From Actinomadura rifamycini DSM 43936 (GTDB taxonomy: Bacteria; Actinomycetota; Actinomycetes; Streptosporangiales; Streptosporangiaceae): a DNA stretch of 64,000 nt. Both the position numbers and the translations under genes were made by a program. This document shows, piece after piece, positions 1 to 8,353 of the stretch. The stretch is from contig NZ_KE384301.1 of assembly GCF_000425065.1 (NCBI RefSeq), forward strand, positions 409,145-473,144, read 5' to 3'. The notes beneath the pieces were generated by a model, which was not told the origin of the DNA, did no database searches, and was given only the letters and a program-made list of their open reading frames with translations. The stretch's first letter is position 1. The number at the start of each line of letters is the position of its first letter.

Positions 1-87
1 AGCGGCTCGACGCCGGAGCGCGAGTACGAGGAGACGTGCGAGAAGCTGTCGAGCATCGCGCCGCACGTCGTCCCGCTGGGCCGGTAG
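1..87 (+). CDS. C-terminus of probable salicylate synthase (partial)
   Basis: Only the last 28 codons are present, ending in TAG. The tail contains EREYEETCEKL followed by APHVV, which resembles the C-terminal helix of chorismate-using enzymes of the MbtI/Irp9 type. Such an enzyme would make salicylate from chorismate. The next gene, converging from the right, is an aryl-acid AMP ligase, and an NRPS with an N-terminal aryl carrier domain follows, so a salicylate or dihydroxybenzoate starter enzyme is expected here. Assignment rests on 28 residues plus context. Another chorismate-binding enzyme such as isochorismate synthase is possible. Confidence 0.5.
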   Translation, partial: SGSTPEREYEETCEKLSSIAPHVVPLGR

Positions 88-103
88 GCCGGGGGCCCGG
101 CCG

Positions 104-145
104 GGCGCGCCGCCCGCCCCCGCGTCGCGGGGCGGGCGGCGCGCC
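104..145. terminator. Bidirectional hairpin between convergent genes
   Basis: A perfect 17-bp stem (104-120 with 129-145) closes on a short GC loop and is followed on the plus strand by GTTTC. It lies between the end of the synthase gene and the end of the AMP-ligase gene, so it can terminate both. Confidence 0.75.
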
Positions 146-171
146 GTTTCCGCGCCGGGTCGCCGCCGGGC

Positions 172-1824
172 TCAGGAGAGGCGGGCGGCCAGCTCCTTCT
201 TGCTGATCTTGCCGACGGGGGTGCGGGGGAACGCGTCGACGGTCTCGATCCGGTCGGGCCACTTGTAGGCGGCGAGGCCGCGCTCGCGCAGGAAGTCCTT
301 GAGTTCGGGCAGCGTCGGCGCGGCGCCGCGGACGACGAGGAACGCGCACGTCCGCTCCCCCATCAGCGCGTCGGGGACGCCGACGACGGCGGCGTCGTGC
401 ACGGCCGGGTGGGCGAGCAGGTGGTTCTCCAGCTCCTCGGCGGAGACCTTGTCGCCGCCCCGGTTGATCTGGTCCTTCTCGCGCCCTTCCACGATGAGGT
501 GGCCGGACGGGAGCCGGCGGACGAGGTCGCCGGTGCGGTAGAAGCCGTCGGGGGTGAACGAGCGCGCGTTGTGCTCGGGGGCCCGGTAGTAGCCGCGCAG
601 CGTGTACGGGCCGCGGGTGAGCAGCTCCCCCACCTCGCCCGGCGCGACGTCGGCGCCGTCGGCGTCCACGACGCGGACCTCGTCGGCCGGGGACAGCGGG
701 CGGCCCTGGGTCCGCTCGACGATGTCGCGGGGGTCGTCGAGCCGGGTGTAGTTGAGCAGCCCCTCGGCCATCCCGAACACCTGCTGGACGCGGCAGCCGA
801 GCGTCCGCGGCACCTCGGCGGCGCGTTCGGCCGCGAACTTGGCGCCGCCGACCTGGAGAAGTTCGAGAGACGACACGTCCTCCTCGGTCCACGACACGGC
901 GTCCAGCCACAGGAGGGCAATCGGCGGGACGACGGCGCACACGGTCGCGCGCTCGCGCTCGATGAGCGGGAACGCCTCGTCCGGCGACCCGGACGGCGCG
1001 AGCACGACCGTCCCGCCGGTGGCGAACACGCCGAGGATCCCGGGGCAGGCGAGCGCGAAGTTGTGCGCGGCCGGGAGCACCACGAGGTAGACGGTGTCGC
1101 GGCCGAAGCCGCACACCTCGGCGCTGGCCTCCAGGTTGTAGACGTAGTCGCGGTGCGTCCGCGGGATCAGCTTCGGCAGCCCGGTGGTGCCGCCCGACAG
1201 CAGGAAGACCCCGACGCCGGCCGGATCCGGCCGCGGCGCGGCGGCGAGCCCGGCGGGGTCGGCGTCGACGTCGGCGAGGGCGGTGAACTCCTCCGCGTCG
1301 CCCTCGATGACGACGTGCTCGACCGGCAGCGTGCGGGCCATGGCCCGGTAGTCGAACGCGCCGTCGCGGTCGGCGGCGACGTAGGCGCGGGCCTCCGCCA
1401 GCTCGCACAGGTAGCCGATCTCGCTCTCCCGGTGCGCGGGCAGCGCGAGGACGGGCGCGGCGCCGATCCGCACGAGCGCCAGGAACGTCACGACGAACCC
1501 GGCGGAGTTGGGGAGCTGCACGACGACGCGGTCGCCGCGGCGGACGCCGAGCCGCAGCCAGCCCGCGGCGGCGCGGTCGGCGCGCCGGTCCAGCTCGGCG
1601 TACGAGATCCGCTCGTCGCCGGCGACGAGCGCGGTGCGGTCCGGGTCGTCGCGCAGGACGTCGCCGTCCAGGACGTCGCCGAGGAGGCGGTCGCCCCAGT
1701 AGCCCTCGGCCGCGTAGCGGTCGGCGAGGTCCTTCGGCCAGGGGGTGAAGCCGTCGGGGGCCGGGTCGGCGGGCGCGGCCCCGGACGGCTCGGCGGGCGG
1801 GTTGGCGCCGGTCACCGCGCTCAC
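172..1824 (-). CDS. Salicylate/2,3-dihydroxybenzoate-AMP ligase
   Basis: A 550-residue member of the EntE/DhbE/MbtA family. It would adenylate an aryl acid and load it onto the aryl carrier domain of the NRPS at 3,699-7,175. Visible motifs are the P-loop-like SGGTTGLPK, YRTGDL, the hinge region GREKDQINRGG and the catalytic lysine near residue 539 in PVGKISKKEL. The family-typical stretch LALPAHRESEI is present. The GTG start overlaps the panD stop in a GTGA quartet (1,821-1,824), so translation is coupled to panD. Salicylate is favoured over DHB because the neighbouring synthase tail looks MbtI-like and no isochorismatase or EntA homologue is visible. Confidence 0.93.
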   Translation of the reverse strand: MSAVTGANPPAEPSGAAPADPAPDGFTPWPKDLADRYAAEGYWGDRLLGDVLDGDVLRDDPDRTALVAGDERISYAELDRRADRAAAGWLRLGVRRGDRVVVQLPNSAGFVVTFLALVRIGAAPVLALPAHRESEIGYLCELAEARAYVAADRDGAFDYRAMARTLPVEHVVIEGDAEEFTALADVDADPAGLAAAPRPDPAGVGVFLLSGGTTGLPKLIPRTHRDYVYNLEASAEVCGFGRDTVYLVVLPAAHNFALACPGILGVFATGGTVVLAPSGSPDEAFPLIERERATVCAVVPPIALLWLDAVSWTEEDVSSLELLQVGGAKFAAERAAEVPRTLGCRVQQVFGMAEGLLNYTRLDDPRDIVERTQGRPLSPADEVRVVDADGADVAPGEVGELLTRGPYTLRGYYRAPEHNARSFTPDGFYRTGDLVRRLPSGHLIVEGREKDQINRGGDKVSAEELENHLLAHPAVHDAAVVGVPDALMGERTCAFLVVRGAAPTLPELKDFLRERGLAAYKWPDRIETVDAFPRTPVGKISKKELAARLS

Positions 1825-2243
1825 CGCCCGGCGAACTGCGCGTCGCGTCCGGCGGTGGGCGCCCCCGGGACGGGCTCGGCCGCGTCGTCGCCGAGCGCGA
1901 CGACGCGGTTGGCGCCGTCCACGTGCACGACGCGCGGCCGGTGCGCGTCGCGGTCGGCGTCCTCCACGGCCGCGTAGGAGATGATGATGACGAGGTCGCC
2001 GGGCTGCACGAGCCGGGCGGCGGCGCCGTTGATGCCGATCACCCCGCTCCCCGCCTCCCCGGTGATGGCGTAGGTGACCAGCCGGGACCCGTTCGTGATG
2101 TCGACGACGTGGACCTGTTCGCCCTCCACGATGTCGGCGGCGGCCATCAGCTCGGCGTCGATCGTCAGCGACCCGACATAGTGCAGGTCCGCCTGTGTCA
2201 CAGTCGCACGGTGGATCTTTCCGTTCATCAGCACGCGCTGCAC
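1821..2243 (-). CDS. panD: Aspartate 1-decarboxylase (PanD)
   Basis: A 140-residue pyruvoyl-dependent enzyme that decarboxylates L-aspartate to beta-alanine. The self-cleavage site is Gly24-Ser25 in LHYVGSLTID. Lys9 and His11 (GKIHRA) and the segment SRLVTYAI with the essential Arg and Tyr are intact. Length and sequence are close to mycobacterial PanD. Unlike the usual panBCD setting, it is the first gene of a siderophore transcription unit, 28 bp downstream of an iron box and coupled to the aryl-AMP ligase. This suggests it supplies beta-alanine as a siderophore building block, or extra pantetheine for carrier domains, under iron starvation. Confidence 0.95.
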   Translation of the reverse strand: MQRVLMNGKIHRATVTQADLHYVGSLTIDAELMAAADIVEGEQVHVVDITNGSRLVTYAITGEAGSGVIGINGAAARLVQPGDLVIIISYAAVEDADRDAHRPRVVHVDGANRVVALGDDAAEPVPGAPTAGRDAQFAGR

Positions 2244-2270
2244 GACATAGCCCTCTTTCTCAAGACCAAC

Positions 2271-2289
2271 TAAGGCTAGGCTTACCTTA
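2271..2289. promoter_or_regulatory. Iron box in the panD/exporter divergent promoter
   Basis: TAAGGCTAGGCTTACCTTA matches the actinobacterial IdeR/DmdR consensus TTAGGTTAGGCTAACCTAA at 15 of 19 positions. It sits between panD (minus, start 2,243) and the MFS exporter (plus, start 2,321), so one site could repress both directions when iron is plentiful. Confidence 0.85.
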
Positions 2290-2320
2290 GCTATTCCCCC
2301 TCCCGAGGAGAACCCCGACG

Positions 2321-3682
2321 ATGCTCCGGGAAACGTTCAGGCGCCTGGCCATGGACATCGGCCCGCTGCGCGACAGCCGGCCGTTCCGCGACGTGTTCAT
2401 CGCCCGCACCGTCTCGGTCTTCGGGATCGGCATGCTGGCGGTCGCCCTGCCCGTGCAGGTGTACGCCATGACCGGCTCGACGGTGCACGTCGGCGCGGTG
2501 TCGGCCGCGGAGGGGTTCGCCCTGCTGGCCGGGTTCCTGTGGGGCGGCGTGCTCGCCGACCGGCACGACCGGCGGCGGCTGATGCTGCGGGCGCGGATCT
2601 TCGCCGGCGTCGGGTTCGCGCTGCTGACCCTGAACGCGTTCCTGCCGTCCCCGTCCCTCGCCGCGCTCTACGTCCTCGCCGCGTGGGACGGCTTCGCGAC
2701 GGGCATCAGCGTCACCGCGCTGCTCGCCGCGACGCCCGCGCTCGTCCGTCCCGACAAGCTCGTCGCGGCGGGCGCGCTGAACGCGCTGACCGTCCGGCTC
2801 GGGTCGATGCTGTCGCCCGCCCTCGGCGGCGTGGTGGTGTCGGCGTTCGGCGTCGGCTGGAACTACGCGGCGGCCGCCCTCGGCACCCTCGGCACCGTCA
2901 CGCTGCTCACCCGGCTCCCCGCCCTGCCGCCCGCGGAGGACGGGGAGGTCGCCGACCAGAACCCGCTGCGCGCCATCGGCTCCGGGCTGCACTTCGTCGC
3001 CACCCACCGCGTCGTGGGGTCCCTGATGCTCCTCGGCCTGCTGTTCATGGTCGCGGGCGGCATCCCCGTGCTGATGCCGGCGTTCGCCGAGCACGCCCTG
3101 GACGGCGGCCCCACGACCGTCGGGCTGCTGTACGCGGCGCCCGCGTGCGGCGCGGTGCTGGCGTCGGTCACCAGCGGCTGGGCGGGACGGTCGCGGCGGC
3201 CCGGCCGCGCGCTGCTGACGGCGTCCGTGGCCGGGTTCGCCGCGCTCGCCTGCCTCGGCCTCGCCCGGCATCCCGCGCTCGCCGTCGCGATCCTGTTCGG
3301 GTACGGGTTCGTCGCGTCGGTCGAGGAGATCCTGCGGTACGGGCTCATCCAGACGCACACGCCCGCGTCCCACCTCGGCCGCGTCAACGCGCTGTGGGCG
3401 GCGCAGGAGACCGGCGGCGAGGCCGTCGGGGCGATCGGCGCCGGCGCGCTCGGCCGCTACCTGGCGCCCGGCGCCGCCATCGTCGTGTACGGGACGGTCA
3501 GCGCCGTCCTCGCCCTCATGCTCGCGCTCACCCTCACGGGCCTGCGCACCGCGACGCTCGGGCCCGGCGCCGCCCCCGACGACGCCGGACCGGACGCCGG
3601 CACCGGCACCGGCACCGGCACCGACACGGGCACGGGGCCCGGTTCCGGCGTCGCGCTCGACGCCGGGCCCGAGCCCCGCTGA
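2321..3682 (+). CDS. MFS exporter, EntS-like siderophore efflux
   Basis: A 453-residue major facilitator with about twelve hydrophobic segments. It carries the loop motif GVLADRHDRRRL between early segments, as in the EntS/enterobactin exporter family. The start ATG follows a GAGGAG ribosome site and lies 31 bp after an iron box, so export of the salicyl siderophore is the likely role. The C-terminal tail from about residue 425 is a low-complexity Gly-Thr-Asp repeat encoded by hexamer-like repeats around 3,600-3,636. It is probably disordered. A drug-efflux role cannot be excluded from sequence alone. Confidence 0.85.
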   Translation: MLRETFRRLAMDIGPLRDSRPFRDVFIARTVSVFGIGMLAVALPVQVYAMTGSTVHVGAVSAAEGFALLAGFLWGGVLADRHDRRRLMLRARIFAGVGFALLTLNAFLPSPSLAALYVLAAWDGFATGISVTALLAATPALVRPDKLVAAGALNALTVRLGSMLSPALGGVVVSAFGVGWNYAAAALGTLGTVTLLTRLPALPPAEDGEVADQNPLRAIGSGLHFVATHRVVGSLMLLGLLFMVAGGIPVLMPAFAEHALDGGPTTVGLLYAAPACGAVLASVTSGWAGRSRRPGRALLTASVAGFAALACLGLARHPALAVAILFGYGFVASVEEILRYGLIQTHTPASHLGRVNALWAAQETGGEAVGAIGAGALGRYLAPGAAIVVYGTVSAVLALMLALTLTGLRTATLGPGAAPDDAGPDAGTGTGTGTDTGTGPGSGVALDAGPEPR

Positions 3683-3698
3683 TCCCCCACCGCCCGCG

Positions 3699-6600
3699 TC
3701 ACCCGAGGCGGGCGGCGATCTCCTCCTCGGACAGCGCCTCGACCTCGAGCCAGATCGCGGCGACCGCCTCCAGACGTCCGGGCGTCTCCTCCAGCTCGGC
3801 GAACCGCCGGCACACGCGCGCGACCGTCCGCTCGGCGAACAGCACCCGCACCGGCAGCGCGCCGGTGTCGAGGGCCTCGCGGAGCCGGGCGACGACCGTC
3901 GTGGCGAGGACGGAGTCGCCGCCGAGGGCGAAGAAGTCGGCGTCCGCGCCGACGCGCTCCCTCCCCAGCACCTCGGCGACGATCCGGGCCGCCACCCTCT
4001 CCAGGGCGGTCTCGGGTTCGGCGTCCGCCGCGTCCGCGCGGCCCGCCTCGGCGGCGGCCGCCGCGGCCAGCGCGGTCCGGTCGACCTTGCCGTTGGCGGT
4101 GAGCGGCAGCGCGTCCAGCGCGACCAGCAGTTCGGGGACCATGTGCGGCGGCAGCAGCTCCTGGGCGCGGGCGAGCACCGCGTCCCGGTCGAGCCCGCCG
4201 CCCGGCCCGACCCGCGGGACGAGCGCGGCGGCGAGCCGGCCGCCGGCGACGAACGCCACGGCCCGTCCGACGGACGGGTGGTCGCGCAGCGCGGCCTCGA
4301 CCTCGCCCAGCTCGATCCGGAACCCGCGGATCTTCACCTGGTGGTCGCGGCGGCCGAGGAACTCGATCGTCCCGTCCGGCCGGTAGCGGGCCAGGTCACC
4401 GGTCCGGTACCAGCGGACGCCCTCCACGGTGACGAACCGGTCGGCGGTCCGCTCCGGGTCGCCCGCGTAGCCGTCGGCGACGCCCGCGCCGCCGATCCAC
4501 AGCTCGCCCGCCGCCCAGTCCGGGCGGTCGCGGCCCAGCTCGTCCACGACCCGGCAGGCGACGCCGCCGAGCGGCACGCCGTACGGGACGGCCGTCCAGT
4601 CGGCGGGGACGTCGCCCGCGACCTCCTGCACGGTGGAGTGGATGGCGGTCTCGGTCGTCCCGCCGAGCGCGACGAACCGGGCGTCCGGGGCGGTCTCGCG
4701 CAGCAGCGCGGGCAGGTGCGTCCCGACCCAGTCGCCGCCGAGCAGCACCAGCCGCAGCGCGGGCGCGGGCGGCCCGTCCGGCGAACCGGCCCGCAGCAGC
4801 ATCTCCAGCACCGACGGGACGCAGTTCAGCACCGTCACCGACCACCGGCGGGCCAGCGCGGCCCAGCGGGCCGGGTCGCGCCGCTCGTCCTCGCGCGGGA
4901 CGGCGATGGCGCCGCCCGCGGTCCACGCGGCGAACAGGTCGAACACCGACAGGTCGAAGTCCAGCGCCGACACCGCGAGCGTGACGTCGTCCGGGCCCAT
5001 GCCGAAGCGCTCGACGAGGTCGCCGATGGTGTTCATCGCGGCGCCGTGGGACACCTCGACGCCCTTCGGCTCGCCCGTCGATCCCGACGTGAACAGCACG
5101 TACGCGACCTGGTCCGGCCGCACCGCGGCCGGTTCCGCCAGGGGCTCGACGGCGCCGGCCGCGTCGAGGGCGACGAACGCGGGGGGACGGCCGTCCCCGC
5201 GGCCGGACGAGCCGAGTCCGGCGTCCGCCGCGGTCGAGGTCAGCACGGCGGCGACGCGGGCGCTCTCGCGGATCCCGGCGCGGCGGGCCGCGGGCTGCTC
5301 CGGGCCGATCGGCACGTACGCGGCGCCCGCCGCGAGGACGCCGAGGGCGGCGACGGCCTGGTCGGGGCCCTTGGGCAGCTCGATCGACACGCGGTCGCCG
5401 GGACGGACGCCCGCGGCGGCGAGCGCGGCCGCCGTGCGCAGGGCGCGGTCGGCGAGGCCCCCGTAGGTGAGGACGCCGTCGTCGCCCCAGTGCAGGGCGG
5501 GCGCGCCGGGCGCGCGGCGCGCATGGTCGAAGAAGCCGCGGACCAGGGTCGACGGGGGCGGCGGCGGGGTGGAGTTGAGGCGGTGCCGGAGCCGCAGCCG
5601 GTCGGGGGACGCGCCGGCGCCGAGCCGCACGTCCCAGTCGGCGCCGGACGCGCCCAGGCGGGTGATCGCGGACGTGTAGGCGTCGAACATCGCCTCCGCG
5701 ACGCCGTCCGGGAACGCGGGCACCCGCACGTCCCAGTTGAGCAGCAGGCCGCCGGACACCTCGGTGACCTGCGCGTCCAGGAGCACCTGCGGGCCCTGCG
5801 AGATGATCCACGCGGGCTCGCCGAAGCGTTCGCGGACCGCGTCGCCGAACAGCTCGCCGAGGTTGAGGGCGCTCGTGTAGACGATGGGCGCGAGCACCTG
5901 CTCGCCGCGCGCGCGGGACAGGTCGCGCAGCACTTCCAGGCCCGAGTAGTCGCTGTGCGCCCCGGCCGTGTGCAGGGCCGCCTGCAGGGCGCGGGCCCGT
6001 TCCAGGAACGTCAGGTCGGCGGTGAGGTCGACCTCGAGCATGATGGAGCCGGTGAAGTCGCCGACGACGGCGTCCACGTCGGGGTGGACGGGCTCGCGGT
6101 GGAACAGCGGCAGGTTCAGCAGGAACCGCGGCGTCGCCGACCACGCGCCGACGACCTCGGCGAACACCGCCGCGAGCGCCATGGCGGGGGTGACGCCGGC
6201 GGCGTGCGCGCGGGCGAGGAGGCGGTCCTTGTCGGGCGGCGCCAGCCAGTGGTGCCTGCGCTCGACGCGGTCGCCGGGCTCGGGGAGGACCGGCAGTTCG
6301 GGCGGGCCGGGCAGGTCGGCGAGCCGTCCGGCCCACCACGCGCGGTCGCGCTCGCGGGCCGCGGCGCGGGGGTCGTCGGCGAGGTAGCGGGCGTAGCCGT
6401 AGCGGATCGGGGCGAGGGGCTCGCCCTCGTACAGCGCGGCGAGGTCGGCCAGCATGACGCGGTAGCTCATCGCGTCGGCGGCGACCATGTCGACGTCCAG
6501 GTGGACGCGGGCCGTGCCGTCCGGGAGCAGGCTGAGCCGGGCGTCGAACACGCGGCCGTCCTCGATGGGCAGGCGCTGCCGCGACATCTCCGCCCGGACG

Positions 6601-7175
6601 CGCTCGAGCCCGCCGTCGGCGTCGGCGGCGCCGCGCAGGTCGTGGACGGTGACGGCGGGCTCGGGGCGCTCCGGCAGGATGCGCTGCGTCCCGTCGTCGA
6701 GGACGGCGACGCGCAGCATCGGGTGCCGCCGGGCGAGGGCCCGGACCGCGTCCTCGAACCGGCCGGGGTCGACGGCGCGGCCGTCCAGCTCGACGTACAG
6801 GTGCGCGGCGACGGAGCCGAGCGCCTGCCCGGAGTCGCGGCCGATCCAGTACGCGTGCTGCATGAGGCCGAGCGGAAACGGGTCGGCGGGCTCGATCTCC
6901 GCGGGGTCGAGCGCGGCGGCCGCGCCGGTCTCCGCGGGCTCGGCGGGCTCGGCCTCGGCCTGGCCGCGCTGGACGAGCAGGTCCCACCACTGGCCGAGGG
7001 TGGGGCGTTCGGCCAGCTCGGCGAAGCGGATCTCGACGCCCCGGCGGCGCAGCCGTCCGGTCAGCTGCATGAGCCGGATCGAGTCCATGCCCAGCTCGAT
7101 GAGGTTGTCGTCGGCCGCGGCGGGTTCGCCGAGGACGTCCGCCAGCAGGGTGTGCAGCTCTTCCCGGGTCAGCAC
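3699..7175 (-). CDS. NRPS, ArCP-Cy-A-PCP (MbtB/PchE-like)
   Basis: A 1,158-residue synthetase that would condense the aryl starter with Ser, Thr or Cys and cyclise it to an oxazoline or thiazoline. Domains in order: aryl carrier (Ser32 in GMDSIRL), heterocyclisation domain about 95-520 with the diagnostic DMVAADAMS (DxxxxDxxS) and FPLGLMQHAYWIG, adenylation about 545-1030 (LFTSGSTGEPKG, FVALGGTTET, YRTGDL, NGKVDR), and a carrier with Ser near 1088 (LGGDSVL). By hand alignment to GrsA the pocket reads roughly D-L-F-N-L-G-L-I-H, compatible with a hydroxy or thiol amino acid. The GTG start follows GGAGGGGA, and an iron box lies 17 bp upstream. No thioesterase is present, so later modules must lie elsewhere, probably left of the window. 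Confidence 0.93.
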   Translation of the reverse strand: MLTREELHTLLADVLGEPAAADDNLIELGMDSIRLMQLTGRLRRRGVEIRFAELAERPTLGQWWDLLVQRGQAEAEPAEPAETGAAAALDPAEIEPADPFPLGLMQHAYWIGRDSGQALGSVAAHLYVELDGRAVDPGRFEDAVRALARRHPMLRVAVLDDGTQRILPERPEPAVTVHDLRGAADADGGLERVRAEMSRQRLPIEDGRVFDARLSLLPDGTARVHLDVDMVAADAMSYRVMLADLAALYEGEPLAPIRYGYARYLADDPRAAARERDRAWWAGRLADLPGPPELPVLPEPGDRVERRHHWLAPPDKDRLLARAHAAGVTPAMALAAVFAEVVGAWSATPRFLLNLPLFHREPVHPDVDAVVGDFTGSIMLEVDLTADLTFLERARALQAALHTAGAHSDYSGLEVLRDLSRARGEQVLAPIVYTSALNLGELFGDAVRERFGEPAWIISQGPQVLLDAQVTEVSGGLLLNWDVRVPAFPDGVAEAMFDAYTSAITRLGASGADWDVRLGAGASPDRLRLRHRLNSTPPPPPSTLVRGFFDHARRAPGAPALHWGDDGVLTYGGLADRALRTAAALAAAGVRPGDRVSIELPKGPDQAVAALGVLAAGAAYVPIGPEQPAARRAGIRESARVAAVLTSTAADAGLGSSGRGDGRPPAFVALDAAGAVEPLAEPAAVRPDQVAYVLFTSGSTGEPKGVEVSHGAAMNTIGDLVERFGMGPDDVTLAVSALDFDLSVFDLFAAWTAGGAIAVPREDERRDPARWAALARRWSVTVLNCVPSVLEMLLRAGSPDGPPAPALRLVLLGGDWVGTHLPALLRETAPDARFVALGGTTETAIHSTVQEVAGDVPADWTAVPYGVPLGGVACRVVDELGRDRPDWAAGELWIGGAGVADGYAGDPERTADRFVTVEGVRWYRTGDLARYRPDGTIEFLGRRDHQVKIRGFRIELGEVEAALRDHPSVGRAVAFVAGGRLAAALVPRVGPGGGLDRDAVLARAQELLPPHMVPELLVALDALPLTANGKVDRTALAAAAAAEAGRADAADAEPETALERVAARIVAEVLGRERVGADADFFALGGDSVLATTVVARLREALDTGALPVRVLFAERTVARVCRRFAELEETPGRLEAVAAIWLEVEALSEEEIAARLG

Positions 7176-7191
7176 GGAACTCCCCTCCGAA

Positions 7192-7210
7192 TTAGGTAAG
7201 GCTAACCTAA
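7192..7210. promoter_or_regulatory. Iron box upstream of the NRPS gene
   Basis: TTAGGTAAGGCTAACCTAA is nearly identical to the IdeR/DmdR consensus (18 of 19) and is an almost perfect inverted repeat. It lies 17-35 bp before the NRPS start, where it would block the promoter when iron-loaded repressor is bound. Confidence 0.93.
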
Positions 7211-7261
7211 TTGAGGAGCGACCGGCCGTCAACGCCCCGGCACGCCGCCGGAGGGCGGCCG

Positions 7262-8353
7262 TCAGCCCATGCCGCGGCGGCCCGACGTCGACAGCAGCCA
7301 GGCCAGGTACACGCCGCCCAGGACGCCCGTCACGACGCCCACCGGCATCGCGACCGGCATGTGCAGGGAGATCAGGTCGCCGCAGGCCAGCAGCGCGGCG
7401 CCGGTCAGCGCGGCCGGGAGCAGCTGCGCCCCCGGGCGGCGGGTCAGCCGCCGGGCGAGCTGCGGCGCGGCCAGCGCGACGAACGGGACCGGCCCGGCCG
7501 CCGCGGTCGCCGCCGCGACGAGCCCCACCCCGACGATCACCAGCAGCAGCCGTGTGCGCTGCACCGGGACGCCGAGGGCCTGCGCGGCGTCGTCCCCCAG
7601 CTCCCCCATGCCGAGGCTCCGCGACAGCAGCAGCGCGGCCGGGACGAGCACGGCCAGCGCGACCGCCAGCGGCACCGCCTGGTCCCAGTCGCGCCCGTTG
7701 AGGCTGCCCGTCAGCCAGAACGCGGCCTCGTACGCCTCCGTCAGCTCGGCCCGCGTGATCAGGTAGGAGTTGAACGCCTGCAGCATCGCCGCCGCGGCGA
7801 CGCCGATCAGCACGAGCCGGACGCCCACGACCCCGCCGCCGCGCCGGTACGCGACCAGGTAGACGGCGAGGGCGGTGAGCACCGCGCCGGCGGCCGAGCT
7901 GGCGGTGATGGCGACCGCGCCGCCGCCGAACACGAGGATCTGCAGCAGCGCGCCGGACGCGCCGCCCTGCGTGAAGCCGATGAGGTCGGGGCTGCCGAGC
8001 GGGTTGCGCGACATGCTCTGGAAGATCGCCCCGCTGAGGCCGAGCGCCAGCCCGACCAGCAGCCCGGTCACCGCGCGCGGCAGCCGCAGCGTCTGCACGA
8101 TGAACTCGGTCGCCCGGTCGCCCTGCCCGACGAGCGCCGCGACCACGTCCGGCGGGGCGATGGGGAAGTCGCCGGAGCCGACGACCAGCACCGCGGCGCC
8201 CGCCGCGAGCAGCGCGAGCGCCGCGCACACCGCGGCGGCGCGCGGCTCCCACCGCACCGACACCGCGCCCGCGCGCACCACCCGGCCCGTCATCGCCCGG
8301 CCCGCCGCCTTCCCGGGCGGCGCGCCGCCGGGCGTCTTCGTCGAGGCGCTCAC
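7262..8353 (-). CDS. FecCD-family ferric-siderophore ABC permease 2
   Basis: A 363-residue inner-membrane permease with about nine to ten hydrophobic segments. It shows the family segments LRLPRAVTGLLVG, GAIFQSMSRNPLGSPDLIGF and PFVALAAPQLARRL. It would form a heterodimer with the upstream permease to import the ferric siderophore. The chosen GTG start overlaps the upstream stop in GTGA (8,350-8,353); an ATG 20 codons later is an alternative. No ATPase or binding lipoprotein is visible beside the pair, so these partners must lie elsewhere. Confidence 0.93.
   Translation of the reverse strand: MSASTKTPGGAPPGKAAGRAMTGRVVRAGAVSVRWEPRAAAVCAALALLAAGAAVLVVGSGDFPIAPPDVVAALVGQGDRATEFIVQTLRLPRAVTGLLVGLALGLSGAIFQSMSRNPLGSPDLIGFTQGGASGALLQILVFGGGAVAITASSAAGAVLTALAVYLVAYRRGGGVVGVRLVLIGVAAAAMLQAFNSYLITRAELTEAYEAAFWLTGSLNGRDWDQAVPLAVALAVLVPAALLLSRSLGMGELGDDAAQALGVPVQRTRLLLVIVGVGLVAAATAAAGPVPFVALAAPQLARRLTRRPGAQLLPAALTGAALLACGDLISLHMPVAMPVGVVTGVLGGVYLAWLLSTSGRRGMG

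Noticed and set aside
2539..4386. Long overlapping frames inside the exporter and NRPS
   Set aside because: Compositionally biased (Arg/Pro/Ala) and without motifs; a result of high third-position GC.
4143..7199. Very long plus-strand open frame opposite the NRPS gene
   Set aside because: Arg/Gly/Ala/Val-rich translation without domains; it is the antisense shadow of a gene whose domains are complete on the other strand.
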